A stretch of DNA of 57,531 nucleotides from MAG-120531 sp963934855 (GTDB taxonomy: Bacteria; Bacteroidota; Bacteroidia; Flavobacteriales; Flavobacteriaceae), in NCBI GenBank assembly GCA_963934855.1, contig CAWWAC010000009.1, positions 1-57,531 of the forward strand, written 5' to 3'. Below the pieces are notes generated by a model that ran no database searches, was not told the origin of the DNA, and saw only the letters and a list, made by a program, of their open reading frames with translations. Made by a program: the position numbers and the translations under genes. This document shows positions 44,642 to 53,906 of the stretch, one piece after another; position 1 is the stretch's first letter, and each line of letters opens with the position of its first letter.

Positions 44642-45979
44642 ATGTTCAATAACTTAAGTGATAAACTAGACAAAGCCCTTCATGTTCTTAAAGGGCATGG
44701 TCAAATAACAGAAATTAACGTTGCAGAAACGTTAAAAGAGGTTAGGCGTGCTTTACTAGACGCAGATGTTAACTTTAAAATAGCCAAGGACTTTACTAAT
44801 ACCGTAAGAGAAAAAGCGCTAGGGCAGCATGTGCTTACTAGTCTGCAGCCAGGACAGCTGATGGTTAAACTGGTAAAAGATGAACTCACCCACCTCATGG
44901 GAGGTGAATCTGTTGGCTTAAACCTTACAAATAACCCTTCTGTTATTTTGATGGTGGGTTTACAAGGATCTGGTAAAACCACCTTTTCTGGAAAACTATC
45001 GCTTTATCTTAAATCAAAAAAATCAAAAAACCCACTATTAGTTGCTTGTGATGTATATCGCCCGGCGGCCATAGATCAATTGCATATCCTAGGAGATCAG
45101 ATTGGTGTTTCTGTTTTCTCAGATAAATCACAATCAGATCCAGTAGTCATAGCTAAGGCAGGAGTTGCCTATGCAAAAGCGAATGGGTACAATACTGTTA
45201 TAGTAGATACGGCAGGACGTTTGGCAGTAGATCAAGCCATGATGTTAGAGATTGCCAATATTCATAAAGCTATTAGCCCTAGTGAAACTTTATTTGTGGT
45301 AGATGCTATGACGGGTCAAGATGCTGTAAACACAGCTAAATCCTTTCATGATTTGCTTAATTTTGATGGAGTTATTCTTACAAAATTAGATGGAGACACC
45401 CGAGGGGGCGCTGCTATTTCTATAAAATCTATTGTCACCAAGCCTATTAAATTTATAGGTACTGGTGAAAAAATGGATGCTATAGACGTGTTCTATCCGG
45501 AGCGTATGGCAGACCGTATTCTTGGAATGGGAGATGTAGTGTCATTAGTAGAGCGAGCACAGGACCAGTTTGATGAAGAGGAGTCTCGAAAAATTCAAAA
45601 GAAAATTGCAAAAAATACCTTTGGTTTGGATGATTTTTTAAGTCAAATTCAGCAGATTAAAAAGATGGGAAACCTGAAGGATTTAATGGGTATGATTCCT
45701 GGAGCTGGAAAAGCACTTAAGGGTTTGGACATAGAGGATGACGCTTTTAAATATATAGAAGCTATTATTCATTCTATGACTCCTCTAGAAAGAAGCCAGC
45801 CATCTAAATTAGACGCCAGTAGAAAAAAACGCATTGCAGCGGGTAGTGGTAGAACCATTCAAGATGTGAACCAATTGCTAAAGCAGTTTGAGCAAATGTC
45901 TAAGATGATGAAAATGATGCAGGGGGGTGGCGGAAAAAAAATGATGCAAATGATGGGCGGCTTAGGGGGTATTAAATAA
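44642..45979 (+). CDS. ffh: Signal recognition particle GTPase Ffh
   Basis: Ffh/SRP54 (445 aa) binds signal sequences at the ribosome exit and docks with FtsY. It has an N domain (ALLDADVNFKIAKDF), a G domain with GLQGSGKTT (106-114), DVYRPAA (137-143), DTAGR and TKLDGDTRGG, and a Met-rich M domain ending in KMMKMMQGGGGKKMMQMM. Followed after 24 bases by folD, probably on the same transcript. Confidence 0.98.
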   Translation: MFNNLSDKLDKALHVLKGHGQITEINVAETLKEVRRALLDADVNFKIAKDFTNTVREKALGQHVLTSLQPGQLMVKLVKDELTHLMGGESVGLNLTNNPSVILMVGLQGSGKTTFSGKLSLYLKSKKSKNPLLVACDVYRPAAIDQLHILGDQIGVSVFSDKSQSDPVVIAKAGVAYAKANGYNTVIVDTAGRLAVDQAMMLEIANIHKAISPSETLFVVDAMTGQDAVNTAKSFHDLLNFDGVILTKLDGDTRGGAAISIKSIVTKPIKFIGTGEKMDAIDVFYPERMADRILGMGDVVSLVERAQDQFDEEESRKIQKKIAKNTFGLDDFLSQIQQIKKMGNLKDLMGMIPGAGKALKGLDIEDDAFKYIEAIIHSMTPLERSQPSKLDASRKKRIAAGSGRTIQDVNQLLKQFEQMSKMMKMMQGGGGKKMMQMMGGLGGIK

Positions 45980-46003
45980 AGGATTTAATTACAAGAGTAT
46001 AAA

Positions 46004-46891
46004 ATGGAGTTATTAGACGGTAAAAAGGTATCTAACGATATTAAAAATGAAATAGCGACGGCGGTTTCGGAAATGAGAGCAAAGGGTGAAAAAGTACCAC
46101 ATTTAGCAGCTATTATTGTTGGCAATGATGGAGCGTCTCTTACTTATGTAGCTAGTAAAGTAAGGTCATGTGAGCAGGTTGGCTTTGAGTCTACCTTGTT
46201 GCGTTTGCCTTCTACCACTTCTGAATTAGAACTTTTAAAAGAAATTAAAAAACTCAATGAAAACGCAGAAATTGATGGTTTCATTGTACAGCTTCCTTTG
46301 CCAGAACAAATTAACACGCAAGCGGTCTTATTGGCTGTAGATCCAGATAAAGATGTAGATGGTTTTCATCCAATGAATTTTGGAAAGATGGCATTAGATA
46401 TGAGTACTTTTATACCCGCAACTCCCTTTGGAATTTTAGAGCTCTTAGAACGTTATAAGGTAGATACTAAAGGCAAGCATACTGTTGTTATTGGTAGAAG
46501 TCATATAGTAGGACGTCCTATGAGCATTTTAATGGGTAGAAAAGGTTGGCCGGGTAATTCTACAGTGACCTTAACTCACAGTCATACTAAAAATATTACA
46601 CAGATTATTTCACAGGCAGATATTGTAATTTCTGCCTTAGGGGTTCCAAATTTCTTAAAAGCAGAAATGGTTAAAGAAGGTGCGGTGGTTATTGACGTGG
46701 GTATTACTAGAGTGGTAGATGATAGCTCAGAAAAAGGCTACTATATTACAGGAGATGTTGATTTTGAAAACGTGTCTAAAAAAGCCTCTTTTATTACTCC
46801 CGTTCCGGGTGGGGTAGGTCCTATGACTATAGCCATGCTGTTAAAAAATACACTTTTGGCTAGAGAGCGTCACAGATCTAAGCCTTTGTAA
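46004..46891 (+). CDS. folD: Methylenetetrahydrofolate dehydrogenase / cyclohydrolase
   Basis: FolD (295 aa) interconverts methylene-, methenyl- and 10-formyl-tetrahydrofolate using NADP. Seen: LTYVASKVRSCEQVGFES with the catalytic Lys, DGFIVQLPLPEQI, DVDGFHPMNFGKMA, the nucleotide-binding GRSHIVGRPMSILM, and PVPGGVGPMTIAMLLKNT. Its stop lies four bases from the convergent VOC gene, leaving no room for a separate terminator. Confidence 0.98.
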   Translation: MELLDGKKVSNDIKNEIATAVSEMRAKGEKVPHLAAIIVGNDGASLTYVASKVRSCEQVGFESTLLRLPSTTSELELLKEIKKLNENAEIDGFIVQLPLPEQINTQAVLLAVDPDKDVDGFHPMNFGKMALDMSTFIPATPFGILELLERYKVDTKGKHTVVIGRSHIVGRPMSILMGRKGWPGNSTVTLTHSHTKNITQIISQADIVISALGVPNFLKAEMVKEGAVVIDVGITRVVDDSSEKGYYITGDVDFENVSKKASFITPVPGGVGPMTIAMLLKNTLLARERHRSKPL

Positions 46892-46895
46892 AAAG

Positions 46896-47327
46896 CTATT
46901 TTGCAAACAACTGCCCTAAATCTTTAAATGCTTTAAATTCTAATGCATTCCCTGCAGGGTCCAAAAAAAACATAGTGGCTTGTTCTCCAACCAATCCTTT
47001 AAATCTTATATAGGGTTCTATAACAAAAGAAACGCTCTTAGATTTTAGGTCTGCAGCAAAAAGCTCAAATTTTTCCCACGGCAAAACCACTCCATAGTGA
47101 GGTACAGGGACTTCTTTTCCGTCTACCGCATTGGTGTGAAGGGCTTCTGCTTGAGTATCTTTTGGTTTGTGATGAATTACTAATTGGTGTCCAAAGAAGT
47201 TAAAATCAACCCAATGGTCACTGTTTCTTCCCTCTTCACAGCCAATAATATCTCTGTAAAAAGTTCTGCAGTCTGCTAAATTATGAACTGGAATGGCAAT
47301 GTGAAAAGGAGCTATTTTTGTTTCCAT
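46896..47327 (-). CDS. VOC-family (glyoxalase/dioxygenase fold) protein
   Basis: A 143-aa protein of two beta-alpha-beta-beta-beta repeats. The start KIAPFHIAIPVHNLADCRTFYRDIIG carries the first possible metal ligand (His 8). GHQLVIHHKP and the end FFLDPAGNALEFKAF (Glu) carry the others. Substrate cannot be told from the sequence. Last gene of a three-gene minus-strand unit with the lipoprotein and hydrolase. Confidence 0.85.
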   Translation of the reverse strand: METKIAPFHIAIPVHNLADCRTFYRDIIGCEEGRNSDHWVDFNFFGHQLVIHHKPKDTQAEALHTNAVDGKEVPVPHYGVVLPWEKFELFAADLKSKSVSFVIEPYIRFKGLVGEQATMFFLDPAGNALEFKAFKDLGQLFAK

Positions 47328-47364
47328 AGTCTAAAGTTTTAAAACACGTTTTATACTGTAAAAT

Positions 47365-48207
47365 TTAAGAGGCTTCTAAAAATGAAATAATTTGATCATT
47401 TACATGATCTTGATGTAAAGAGTGCCCTAAGCCCTCTGTGGTTATGAGCTTGGCATTTTTCCAATTCTTTTGAATGCTCACAGCAGCACTATAGGGTGCA
47501 ATGGGGTCTTCTCTATCATGAATTAAAAGGCCTTCTTTATCTATGTTTTTAGCAAGCTCAGACATAGAAAAATCATCAATTCCAAAAGAAAAACGTTCTT
47601 TAAAGTAACTGTCTAAAGCTTTGAGGACCTTATTGTTAAAACCAACAATCTCTTGATAATTAGTCATGATTTCTGTGAGCTCTGAAGGCGCTCCCAAACT
47701 CACCACTTTTTTAACAAAGGGTTGAGGATCTTTGTATTGGCTGTATAAAAGGGCTAGCCCACCTATGGAATGGCCAATCACATATTCAGGCTTGTATTTT
47801 TTAATTAGCGCTGTGGTACAGGCTTCATAAATAGGAACGTGTAGGTGTTCTCCAGAAGAAGCACCGTGTGCTGGGGCGTCAAAACTAATAACAGTGAAAC
47901 TTTTTTCCTGTAATTTTTGTATGAGGTTTCTCCACCTAAATGCATTGCTTTCCCAACCGTGACACAAGAGCACGGTGGGTTTTACTCCTTTCCAGTGATA
48001 GGTTTGTAAGCTGTGATTGGCTACCAAGGCTATTTTTTTTTCAAACTTGTTTAAGTAATCTGATTGGTGGGGCAATAGCCGCCCTTTCCTTGGTGTAGAG
48101 AACAAAATAAATGCCTGTTTGGCAACTTTTCTTTTGGAAAAAATCACCAAAATATTAAAATATTTTCCGTAGGCCAATGCTAATATTTTTAGGGCTTTAG
48201 AACTCAT
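47365..48207 (-). CDS. Alpha/beta hydrolase
   Basis: A 280-aa cytoplasmic serine hydrolase. Oxyanion region LCHGWESNAFRW, nucleophile elbow GHSIGGLAL, acid in IHDREDPIAPYSA and His in EGLGHSLHQD give a complete triad. The substrate is unknown. One base separates it from the upstream lipoprotein gene, so the two are probably translated together. Confidence 0.88.
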   Translation of the reverse strand: MSSKALKILALAYGKYFNILVIFSKRKVAKQAFILFSTPRKGRLLPHQSDYLNKFEKKIALVANHSLQTYHWKGVKPTVLLCHGWESNAFRWRNLIQKLQEKSFTVISFDAPAHGASSGEHLHVPIYEACTTALIKKYKPEYVIGHSIGGLALLYSQYKDPQPFVKKVVSLGAPSELTEIMTNYQEIVGFNNKVLKALDSYFKERFSFGIDDFSMSELAKNIDKEGLLIHDREDPIAPYSAAVSIQKNWKNAKLITTEGLGHSLHQDHVNDQIISFLEAS

Positions 48208-48208
48208 G

Positions 48209-48760
48209 CTACCTCTGCCAGCTAATCATCAGGTTTTTAATAGGAGCAGTAGCTGGTATTTGAATGGCCTCTATAATGCCGATACTTCCATACCTTAAAT
48301 CTTCTGGCAATTCTTTTCTATCTATAGTTACGTATATGTCTGTATTTTTTAGTGTAATCATAACACTGCTAAAGGTAGTTTGTATTTTGTCTACAGTATA
48401 GGCTTTAGAAACTTCTTCAAAAGTACTTTTTAGGCTAATCCCTTTGTCTGTTTCAAACCTGGGATCTAGCACTCTAACACTGCCAATATAATTGATAGAA
48501 TCTGTAACAGGATTGAGGGTTAATAGCGGCGCACCACCTTTTTCAAAAATTTCTACTTTAGTATCTAATGTCCCATTTATAATTGACAAAGAATCTCCTA
48601 CTACAGAGTCTTTAATAAAAATAGTGTATAGGTCTTTTATGTTATCTTCTTTGCTTAAATGGCCTACCCTTTCGCTTTCTATGCTAAATGGTTTGTTGGA
48701 AGAATTACAACTTAAAAGGGTAGTGGCCATAGCAGCCAATACAATAAAAGATTTATTCAT
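48209..48760 (-). CDS. Small lipoprotein of unknown function
   Basis: A 183-aa protein with lipobox LLSC (Cys 18). The mature part is mostly beta-like (GAPLLTLNPVTDSINYIGSVRVLDPRF, SSVMITLKNTDIYVTID). The pattern is reminiscent of small periplasmic proteins of the DUF1131 kind, but I cannot assign it. First gene of the lipoprotein-hydrolase-VOC unit; its start is 66 bases from the divergent queE start. Confidence 0.7.
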   Translation of the reverse strand: MNKSFIVLAAMATTLLSCNSSNKPFSIESERVGHLSKEDNIKDLYTIFIKDSVVGDSLSIINGTLDTKVEIFEKGGAPLLTLNPVTDSINYIGSVRVLDPRFETDKGISLKSTFEEVSKAYTVDKIQTTFSSVMITLKNTDIYVTIDRKELPEDLRYGSIGIIEAIQIPATAPIKNLMISWQR

Positions 48761-48814
48761 AAATGCGCTTATTTTAATATCCGTATTTGTCCCGTAAAAG
48801 TAATCTAATTCTAA

Positions 48815-48822
48815 TATCTTTG
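48815..48822 (+). promoter_or_regulatory. -7 box (TATCTTTG) of queE
   Basis: Exact TAnnTTTG match ending 4 bases before the queE ATG, the same spacing as at the arylsulfotransferase-like gene. TTTG at 48786-48789 is a possible -33 element with a 25-base spacer. The mRNA is probably leaderless. Confidence 0.55.
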
Positions 48823-48826
48823 CCGC

Positions 48827-49456
48827 ATGGAAGAGCAGGATATTTTAACGGCGGTCAGCAAAGGACTTTATTTACCTTTAATGGAAGCTTTTTATACCAT
48901 TCAAGGAGAAGGAAACCACAAAGGTACTGCGGCCTATTTTATTAGAGTAGGCGGTTGTGATGTGGGGTGTCATTGGTGTGATGTAAAGGAGAGTTGGGAC
49001 GCCAAATTGCATCCGCCAACGGCTATAGAAAAAATTATTCAAGACGCTAGCCCTTATAAAACTATTGTAATTACTGGAGGTGAACCCCTTACTTGGGATA
49101 TGGGACCTGTGACCAAAGGCTTAAAATCAGTGGGTTTGCAAATTCATATTGAGACTTCTGGTGCTTATGAGCTTACGGGCCTGTGGGATTGGATCTGTTT
49201 GTCGCCCAAGAAAAATAAACTGCCACTAGCTCCTATTTATAAAGTAGCAAATGAGTTAAAAATGATCGTTTTTAACAAGCATGACCTTATTTTTGCTCAG
49301 GAAGAGGCTGCGAAAGTAGGCCCTAATTGTCATTTGTACTTGCAGCCAGAATGGAGTGTGAGAGACAAAGTGATTCCTTTAATAGTAGATTTTGTAATGG
49401 CCAATCCGCAGTGGAAAGTATCTTTGCAAACACACAAATATTTGAACATACCTTAA
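48827..49456 (+). CDS. queE: 7-carboxy-7-deazaguanine synthase
   Basis: QueE (209 aa) is the radical-SAM enzyme that contracts the ring of carboxytetrahydropterin on the way to queuosine in tRNA. The iron-sulfur Cys are 44, 48 and 51 (GGCDVGCHWCDVKESWD). TIQGEGNHKGTAAYFIR and ITGGEPLTWD are family features, and the late HLYLQPEWSV and LQTHKYLNIP are typical. queC, queD and queF are not in the window. Confidence 0.95.
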   Translation: MEEQDILTAVSKGLYLPLMEAFYTIQGEGNHKGTAAYFIRVGGCDVGCHWCDVKESWDAKLHPPTAIEKIIQDASPYKTIVITGGEPLTWDMGPVTKGLKSVGLQIHIETSGAYELTGLWDWICLSPKKNKLPLAPIYKVANELKMIVFNKHDLIFAQEEAAKVGPNCHLYLQPEWSVRDKVIPLIVDFVMANPQWKVSLQTHKYLNIP

Positions 49457-49506
49457 TCTACACCATTTAATTTTTGATCTAATATGTCTATGGGTGATAT
49501 TGACAC

Positions 49507-50214
49507 TTATAGGTGCGTGAGTTTGGCTAAATAATTATCTGAGGGACCTTCATAGACCATTTTACAACCAAAACCGTGATATTCAGATGCTCTAGCAAGG
49601 GTATTAAAGTCTAAGTATAACCAAGGAAAGGAGTCAGAGGTTTTACCTTTGTAGCTCATTGTAAAGTTTGTTTCACCATAATATACCATGTACTCAGGAA
49701 TCCAATAACCACCATCTTCTTGGTCAGATTCATACATATAGAGAATGTCTGTCCCTTCAATGAGTATTTGCCCTCCTTTGTTTAATAAAGACTTTAGGTG
49801 GTCTAAAAAAGAACCTAGGCCTTGGAGTGTTCCAGCCAGTCCAGTCCCGTTCATAAGCAGCAATAAAGTGTCATAACTAGGAGAGGCATACGTATATATA
49901 TCTTGCTGTATAACCGACTGAATCCCTCTTAATTTACATACTTCTGCAGCCCCTTTAGAAAGATCAATAGCCGTTACCTTATATCCTTTTTCTTGGAGGT
50001 ACAGAGAATGTGATCCGGCGCCAGCGCCAATATCTAGAATACTTCCTTTACAAAAACTAAGTGCTTTTTGTTCCAGCTTCGGCATGTTTTTATAGCTTCT
50101 AAAAAGGTAGTCTACCGGAATGATGTCTTGTTCTTCTAGGCTAGAATGCGTAATGATGTTTTGGCTTATTTTATCTTGCCAATAATCTAAAAGTGCATCT
50201 CCAAAAATATCCAT
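49507..50214 (-). CDS. Class I SAM-dependent methyltransferase
   Basis: A 235-aa protein with the SAM-binding motif ILDIGAGAGSHSLYLQ (59-74), the acidic ribose-binding TAIDLSKGA (Asp 84) and LLLMNGTGLAGTLQ as motif IV region. The C-terminal half (YWIPEYMVYYGETNFTMSYKG) is beta-rich. Methyl acceptor unknown. It is convergent with queE. Confidence 0.88.
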   Translation of the reverse strand: MDIFGDALLDYWQDKISQNIITHSSLEEQDIIPVDYLFRSYKNMPKLEQKALSFCKGSILDIGAGAGSHSLYLQEKGYKVTAIDLSKGAAEVCKLRGIQSVIQQDIYTYASPSYDTLLLLMNGTGLAGTLQGLGSFLDHLKSLLNKGGQILIEGTDILYMYESDQEDGGYWIPEYMVYYGETNFTMSYKGKTSDSFPWLYLDFNTLARASEYHGFGCKMVYEGPSDNYLAKLTHL

Positions 50215-50524
50215 ATAAGTGATCCTTATGAGTGATGCAAATATCTCATTTTTAACCTAAATTGCTGTAGCAATTTATTAAAATAGATAAAAAGCAGAAT
50301 CACGTAATGCAAACTGTGTCTTGTATATTTTAGGAACAAATAATTATTACAGTATTTGTGAGTTTCGCCCTATGGCCTGCTCAGCGTTTCCGAATACTAA
50401 TAGAAAGAAGTTTTATCAAACCACGGGGTTTATTGAAAAAATATTCCTGTTTCTACTGCTATTTCTCTTGCATTAGAGACTATGAAAAAAGAAATTAATT
50501 TGTAATTTTAAATAAAAAAATTAT
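50215..50524. other. 310-base gap without a recognised gene
   Basis: A/T-rich sequence with one small inverted repeat (ATTGCT/AGCAAT at 50261-50274). Two short frames of 34 and about 46 codons near 50360-50500 have no recognisable content. Promoters for both flanking divergent genes should lie here, but no clean TAnnTTTG pair is visible. Confidence 0.5.
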
Positions 50525-51367
50525 TTGGAAACAATTATCAATTACTTTGAAACCATATCAAGCCTCCATAGAAGTCTTATTTTGGTTGCTGGAATTTCAT
50601 TTTTTTGGATTTTAGAGGGTATCATTCCTCTTTTTAATTTAAAATATGAAAAAGGGAAACATGCTGCCGTAAATATATTTTTTACCATGACCACCATATT
50701 GGTGAATTTTCCATTGGCTTTTTTACTTCTTGCCTCTAGTGATTGGACTGCTATTCATGAGTTTGGTCTTTTATACTGGTTACCCACTTTGCCATTATGG
50801 TTAGAAGTGTTAGTAGCTGTTATGTTCTTAGACTTATTAGGTGCTTGGTTGGCGCATTTTGTAGAACACAAGATAAGCTTGCTTTGGGGGTTTCACTTGG
50901 TGCACCATACAGATATGGAGGTGGACACTACCTCTGCCAACAGGCACCACCCTTTTGAAAGTGTGGTGCGGTTTCTATTTACTTGTTTTGCAGTGCTTAT
51001 AGTAGGAGCACCGGTAGCATATATTATGTTGTATCAGGGCCTTTCTGTTGTGTTTTCACAATTTAACCATGCCAATATTAAGTTACCTAAAAAAATAGAT
51101 TCGGTATTGAGCTGGTTTATAGTGTCCCCAGACATGCACAAGGTGCACCACCACCATAAACTTCCTTATACAGACACCAACTACGGCAATATTTTTTCTA
51201 TATGGGATCGTATGTTTGGCACCTTTAGCCGCATGCCTAATACAGCTATTGTTTTTGGGGTTGACACATACTCAGACCCTAAGCAAAACAGATCTATAAA
51301 GGCCCTACTGTGCATTCCATTTAACAGCTATAGAAAGCCAGACTTGTCAAGAGTTTTAAAACGCTAA
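50525..51367 (+). CDS. Fatty acid hydroxylase / sterol desaturase family membrane enzyme
   Basis: A 280-aa multi-pass di-iron enzyme. The His clusters are HFVEH (111-115), HLVHH (124-128), NRHHP (139-143) and MHKVHHHH in the last third, a complete iron-binding set. Family members hydroxylate or desaturate lipids, and some act on carotenoids. The substrate here is unknown. The frame begins at TTG, with no good upstream ATG, so the exact start is uncertain. Confidence 0.88.
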   Translation: METIINYFETISSLHRSLILVAGISFFWILEGIIPLFNLKYEKGKHAAVNIFFTMTTILVNFPLAFLLLASSDWTAIHEFGLLYWLPTLPLWLEVLVAVMFLDLLGAWLAHFVEHKISLLWGFHLVHHTDMEVDTTSANRHHPFESVVRFLFTCFAVLIVGAPVAYIMLYQGLSVVFSQFNHANIKLPKKIDSVLSWFIVSPDMHKVHHHHKLPYTDTNYGNIFSIWDRMFGTFSRMPNTAIVFGVDTYSDPKQNRSIKALLCIPFNSYRKPDLSRVLKR

Positions 51368-51391
51368 AGCACACCTACTTTAAATCAATTA

Positions 51392-52606
51392 TTACTTATA
51401 ACGGAGATATTTTGCTCTTATTTTTTTAAATTTCTCTAAATCTTTTTGCCATGTTTTTTCAATAGAAGCTACTGTCATACCTGCTTCTATCTGTTTTTGA
51501 AGCCTGCTATTTCCCGCATGAGCAGTAAAGCCACTGTTTAGAAAAAAGTGATCTTTTTGAGTACTCTCTCTATAGGCATTTACAAGCCAACTAAGATCTA
51601 CTTTATTAGGAGAGTTAAGCATAGATAAGTCTTGACCGTAGCAGATTTCTCCCTGATGCTTTGGACTTTTAGATCCAAAATTAGGCGTTGGGGTATAATA
51701 AAAAGACATAGCCTTGCTTTTGAGTTCAGGGGCTCCAAACCTAGTAAATTGAGCTTCTGTTCCCCTTCCGGCGTTTATGGTAGTGCCTTCAAACAAACCA
51801 AGACTTGGATATAAGGAAATAGCCTGGTCATTAGGCAAGTTGGGAGAAGGTCTAATAGGTAAAGAATAGGGCGTATTTCTGCTGTAATTTTTTAATTCTA
51901 CTACAGATATTTTTGGGTGTTTTTCACTTCCAAGCCATTCAGGCTCTGTGTTAATCATGTTGGCGTATTCCCCAATAGTCATTCCATAAACAAGAGGAAT
52001 TGGCGTCATTCCTAAAAAACTCATCTGTTGCTTTTCCATAAGCGGACCATCTACATAATGAGCGTTAGGATTTGGCCTGTCTAAAATAATAATTGGTATT
52101 TGAGCTTCACCGCATGCTTGCATGACCAGTTGCAGCGTAGCTATATAGGTGTAAAAACGCACTCCAACATCTTGAATATCAAAGAGCATGACATCTATTT
52201 CTTCTAGGCTTTCAGCCGATGGTTTTTTGTTTTGACCATAAAGAGAAACTACGTCTAACCCAGTCGCGGGATCTCTCCCGTCTTTTACTTTTTCTCCAGC
52301 ATCTGCTTGGCCCCTAAAACCGTGTTCTGGAGAAAAAACTTTACCAATGTTCACCCCTAATCGCAATAAAGAATCTACCAAATGTGTGTGGCCCATAAAA
52401 TGATCCTTGTTTTTATAAATAACAGAGGTTTGGTTAGCTACAATGGCTACATTTTTATTTTTTAATAAAGGCAGATACACCTCTGTTCTATTTGCACCAA
52501 CCACAACAGCATCCTGAGCTATAAGGGGACTTGTGATACTGAAACAAAGAATGATAAGATGTATAAATAAAATGGTATTTTTGGATGGATTAAAAGTGTG
52601 TTTCAT
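51392..52606 (-). CDS. namZ: DUF1343 / NamZ-type exo-beta-N-acetylmuramidase
   Basis: A 404-aa exported protein with a signal peptide ending near residue 31 (SPLIAQ). Family landmarks are VAIVANQTS, FSPEHGFRGQADAGEKV, VMLFDIQDVGVRFYTYI, VYGMTIGEYANMI and FEGTTINAGRGTEAQF. NamZ releases MurNAc from peptidoglycan fragments, so cell-wall recycling is the likely role. Its ATG (52604-52606) abuts the divergent permease start, with no gap. Confidence 0.92.
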   Translation of the reverse strand: MKHTFNPSKNTILFIHLIILCFSITSPLIAQDAVVVGANRTEVYLPLLKNKNVAIVANQTSVIYKNKDHFMGHTHLVDSLLRLGVNIGKVFSPEHGFRGQADAGEKVKDGRDPATGLDVVSLYGQNKKPSAESLEEIDVMLFDIQDVGVRFYTYIATLQLVMQACGEAQIPIIILDRPNPNAHYVDGPLMEKQQMSFLGMTPIPLVYGMTIGEYANMINTEPEWLGSEKHPKISVVELKNYSRNTPYSLPIRPSPNLPNDQAISLYPSLGLFEGTTINAGRGTEAQFTRFGAPELKSKAMSFYYTPTPNFGSKSPKHQGEICYGQDLSMLNSPNKVDLSWLVNAYRESTQKDHFFLNSGFTAHAGNSRLQKQIEAGMTVASIEKTWQKDLEKFKKIRAKYLRYK

Positions 52607-53848
52607 TTGAACGTTTCTCTATTTATTGCCAAAAGGCTTATTCGTGGTGATCAAGGCAAAAGCCACACATCTTCGCCTATTATTAAAATAGCCATTGCAG
52701 CCATTGCTATAGGTCTTGTCATGATGCTTATATCTGTAGCCACTGGCTTGGGATTGAACTATAAAATTAGGGAAAAAGTAGCCGCCTTTAATGGACACAT
52801 ACAAATTTTTAGTTACCAGACTAATCAGTCAAATATTTCAGGGACGCCCATTTCATTAGATCAAGCCTTTTATCCTTACTTTAATTCTGTTTCTGGTGTG
52901 AATCATATTCAAGGGGTTATGACTACTCCTGGAATTATTAGAACAGAAGAAACCTTTGAAGGCATAGTAGCAAAAGGAGTAGGAAAGGATTATAAATGGG
53001 AATTATTTACCTCTTATTTAACCGCTGGCCGCCTCCCAAACTATTTAGATACTCTAAACAATGAAGTGCTTATTTCTAAAACATTAACTGAAAAACTCAA
53101 CCTAAAATTAGGTGATAATTTCAGGACCTTTTTTATTAAGAACGAAGAAAAAATCACCTTACCAAGCCAGCGAATTTTTAAAATAGTAGGTATTTATGAC
53201 AGTGGTTTTGAGTCTTTTGACAATAGTTACCTCTTTACAGATATTAGACATTTACAACGAATTTCTGGATGGAAGCCTGACCAGATTGGGAGCTTTGAAG
53301 TCTTTATAAATAATTTTGATCTTCTAGACCAGAAAACCCAAGAAATATACGCAGCTACTCAATCAGACTTAGATGTTCGTTCTATAAAAGAGCGCTATTA
53401 CAATATATTTGAATGGATTTCCCTATTTGATTTCAATATGATTCTAATTATTAGTATTATGATTTTAGTGGGTGGGATCAATATGATTACAGCTTTACTA
53501 GTGCTTATTTTAGAACGTACTCCTATGATAGGTTTGTTAAAAGCGTTGGGTGCTCAGAATTGGACTGTGAGAAAGGTATTTTTATATCAAGCAGCTTATT
53601 TAATAAGCCTAGGTCTTATAATAGGAAATGTCATTGGGCTCAGTTTTATTTATTTTCAAGATACCTACAAATGGGTGAAGTTTCCAAATCCTAAAGAATA
53701 CTACATTACAGAGGTGCCTGTTTATATAGATCTTTCTATTGTTTTAGGCCTTAACGGATTAGTTCTTTCTTTGTGTATGGTCATGCTGCTTATTCCTTCT
53801 TATATAGTCTCAAAGGTATCTGTGGTAAAAGCATTAAAATTTGATTAA
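52598..53848 (+). CDS. LolC/LolE-type ABC transporter permease (FtsX domain)
   Basis: A 416-aa membrane protein. It has a first helix after the IAKRLIRG start (AIAAIAIGLVMMLISVA), a periplasmic MacB-like domain of about 210 residues, then three C-terminal helices with MILVGGINMITALLVLILERT and PMIGLLKALGA, the FtsX signature. It fits lipoprotein-release permeases. The frame opens at GTG 52598, but TTG at 52607 is as likely; both collide with the divergent namZ start. The ATPase partner is not adjacent. Confidence 0.9.
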   Translation: MFHLNVSLFIAKRLIRGDQGKSHTSSPIIKIAIAAIAIGLVMMLISVATGLGLNYKIREKVAAFNGHIQIFSYQTNQSNISGTPISLDQAFYPYFNSVSGVNHIQGVMTTPGIIRTEETFEGIVAKGVGKDYKWELFTSYLTAGRLPNYLDTLNNEVLISKTLTEKLNLKLGDNFRTFFIKNEEKITLPSQRIFKIVGIYDSGFESFDNSYLFTDIRHLQRISGWKPDQIGSFEVFINNFDLLDQKTQEIYAATQSDLDVRSIKERYYNIFEWISLFDFNMILIISIMILVGGINMITALLVLILERTPMIGLLKALGAQNWTVRKVFLYQAAYLISLGLIIGNVIGLSFIYFQDTYKWVKFPNPKEYYITEVPVYIDLSIVLGLNGLVLSLCMVMLLIPSYIVSKVSVVKALKFD

Positions 53849-53906
53849 AATTTTTAGGTCAACTTCCTTCATATTTTAGTAAATTGTTTGCTTAAACCTA
53901 CCTCAC

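Noticed and set aside
50360..50500. Short frames of 34 and about 46 codons in the gap before the fatty acid hydroxylase gene
   Set aside because: No start context, domain or conservation cue; chance frames are expected at this length.
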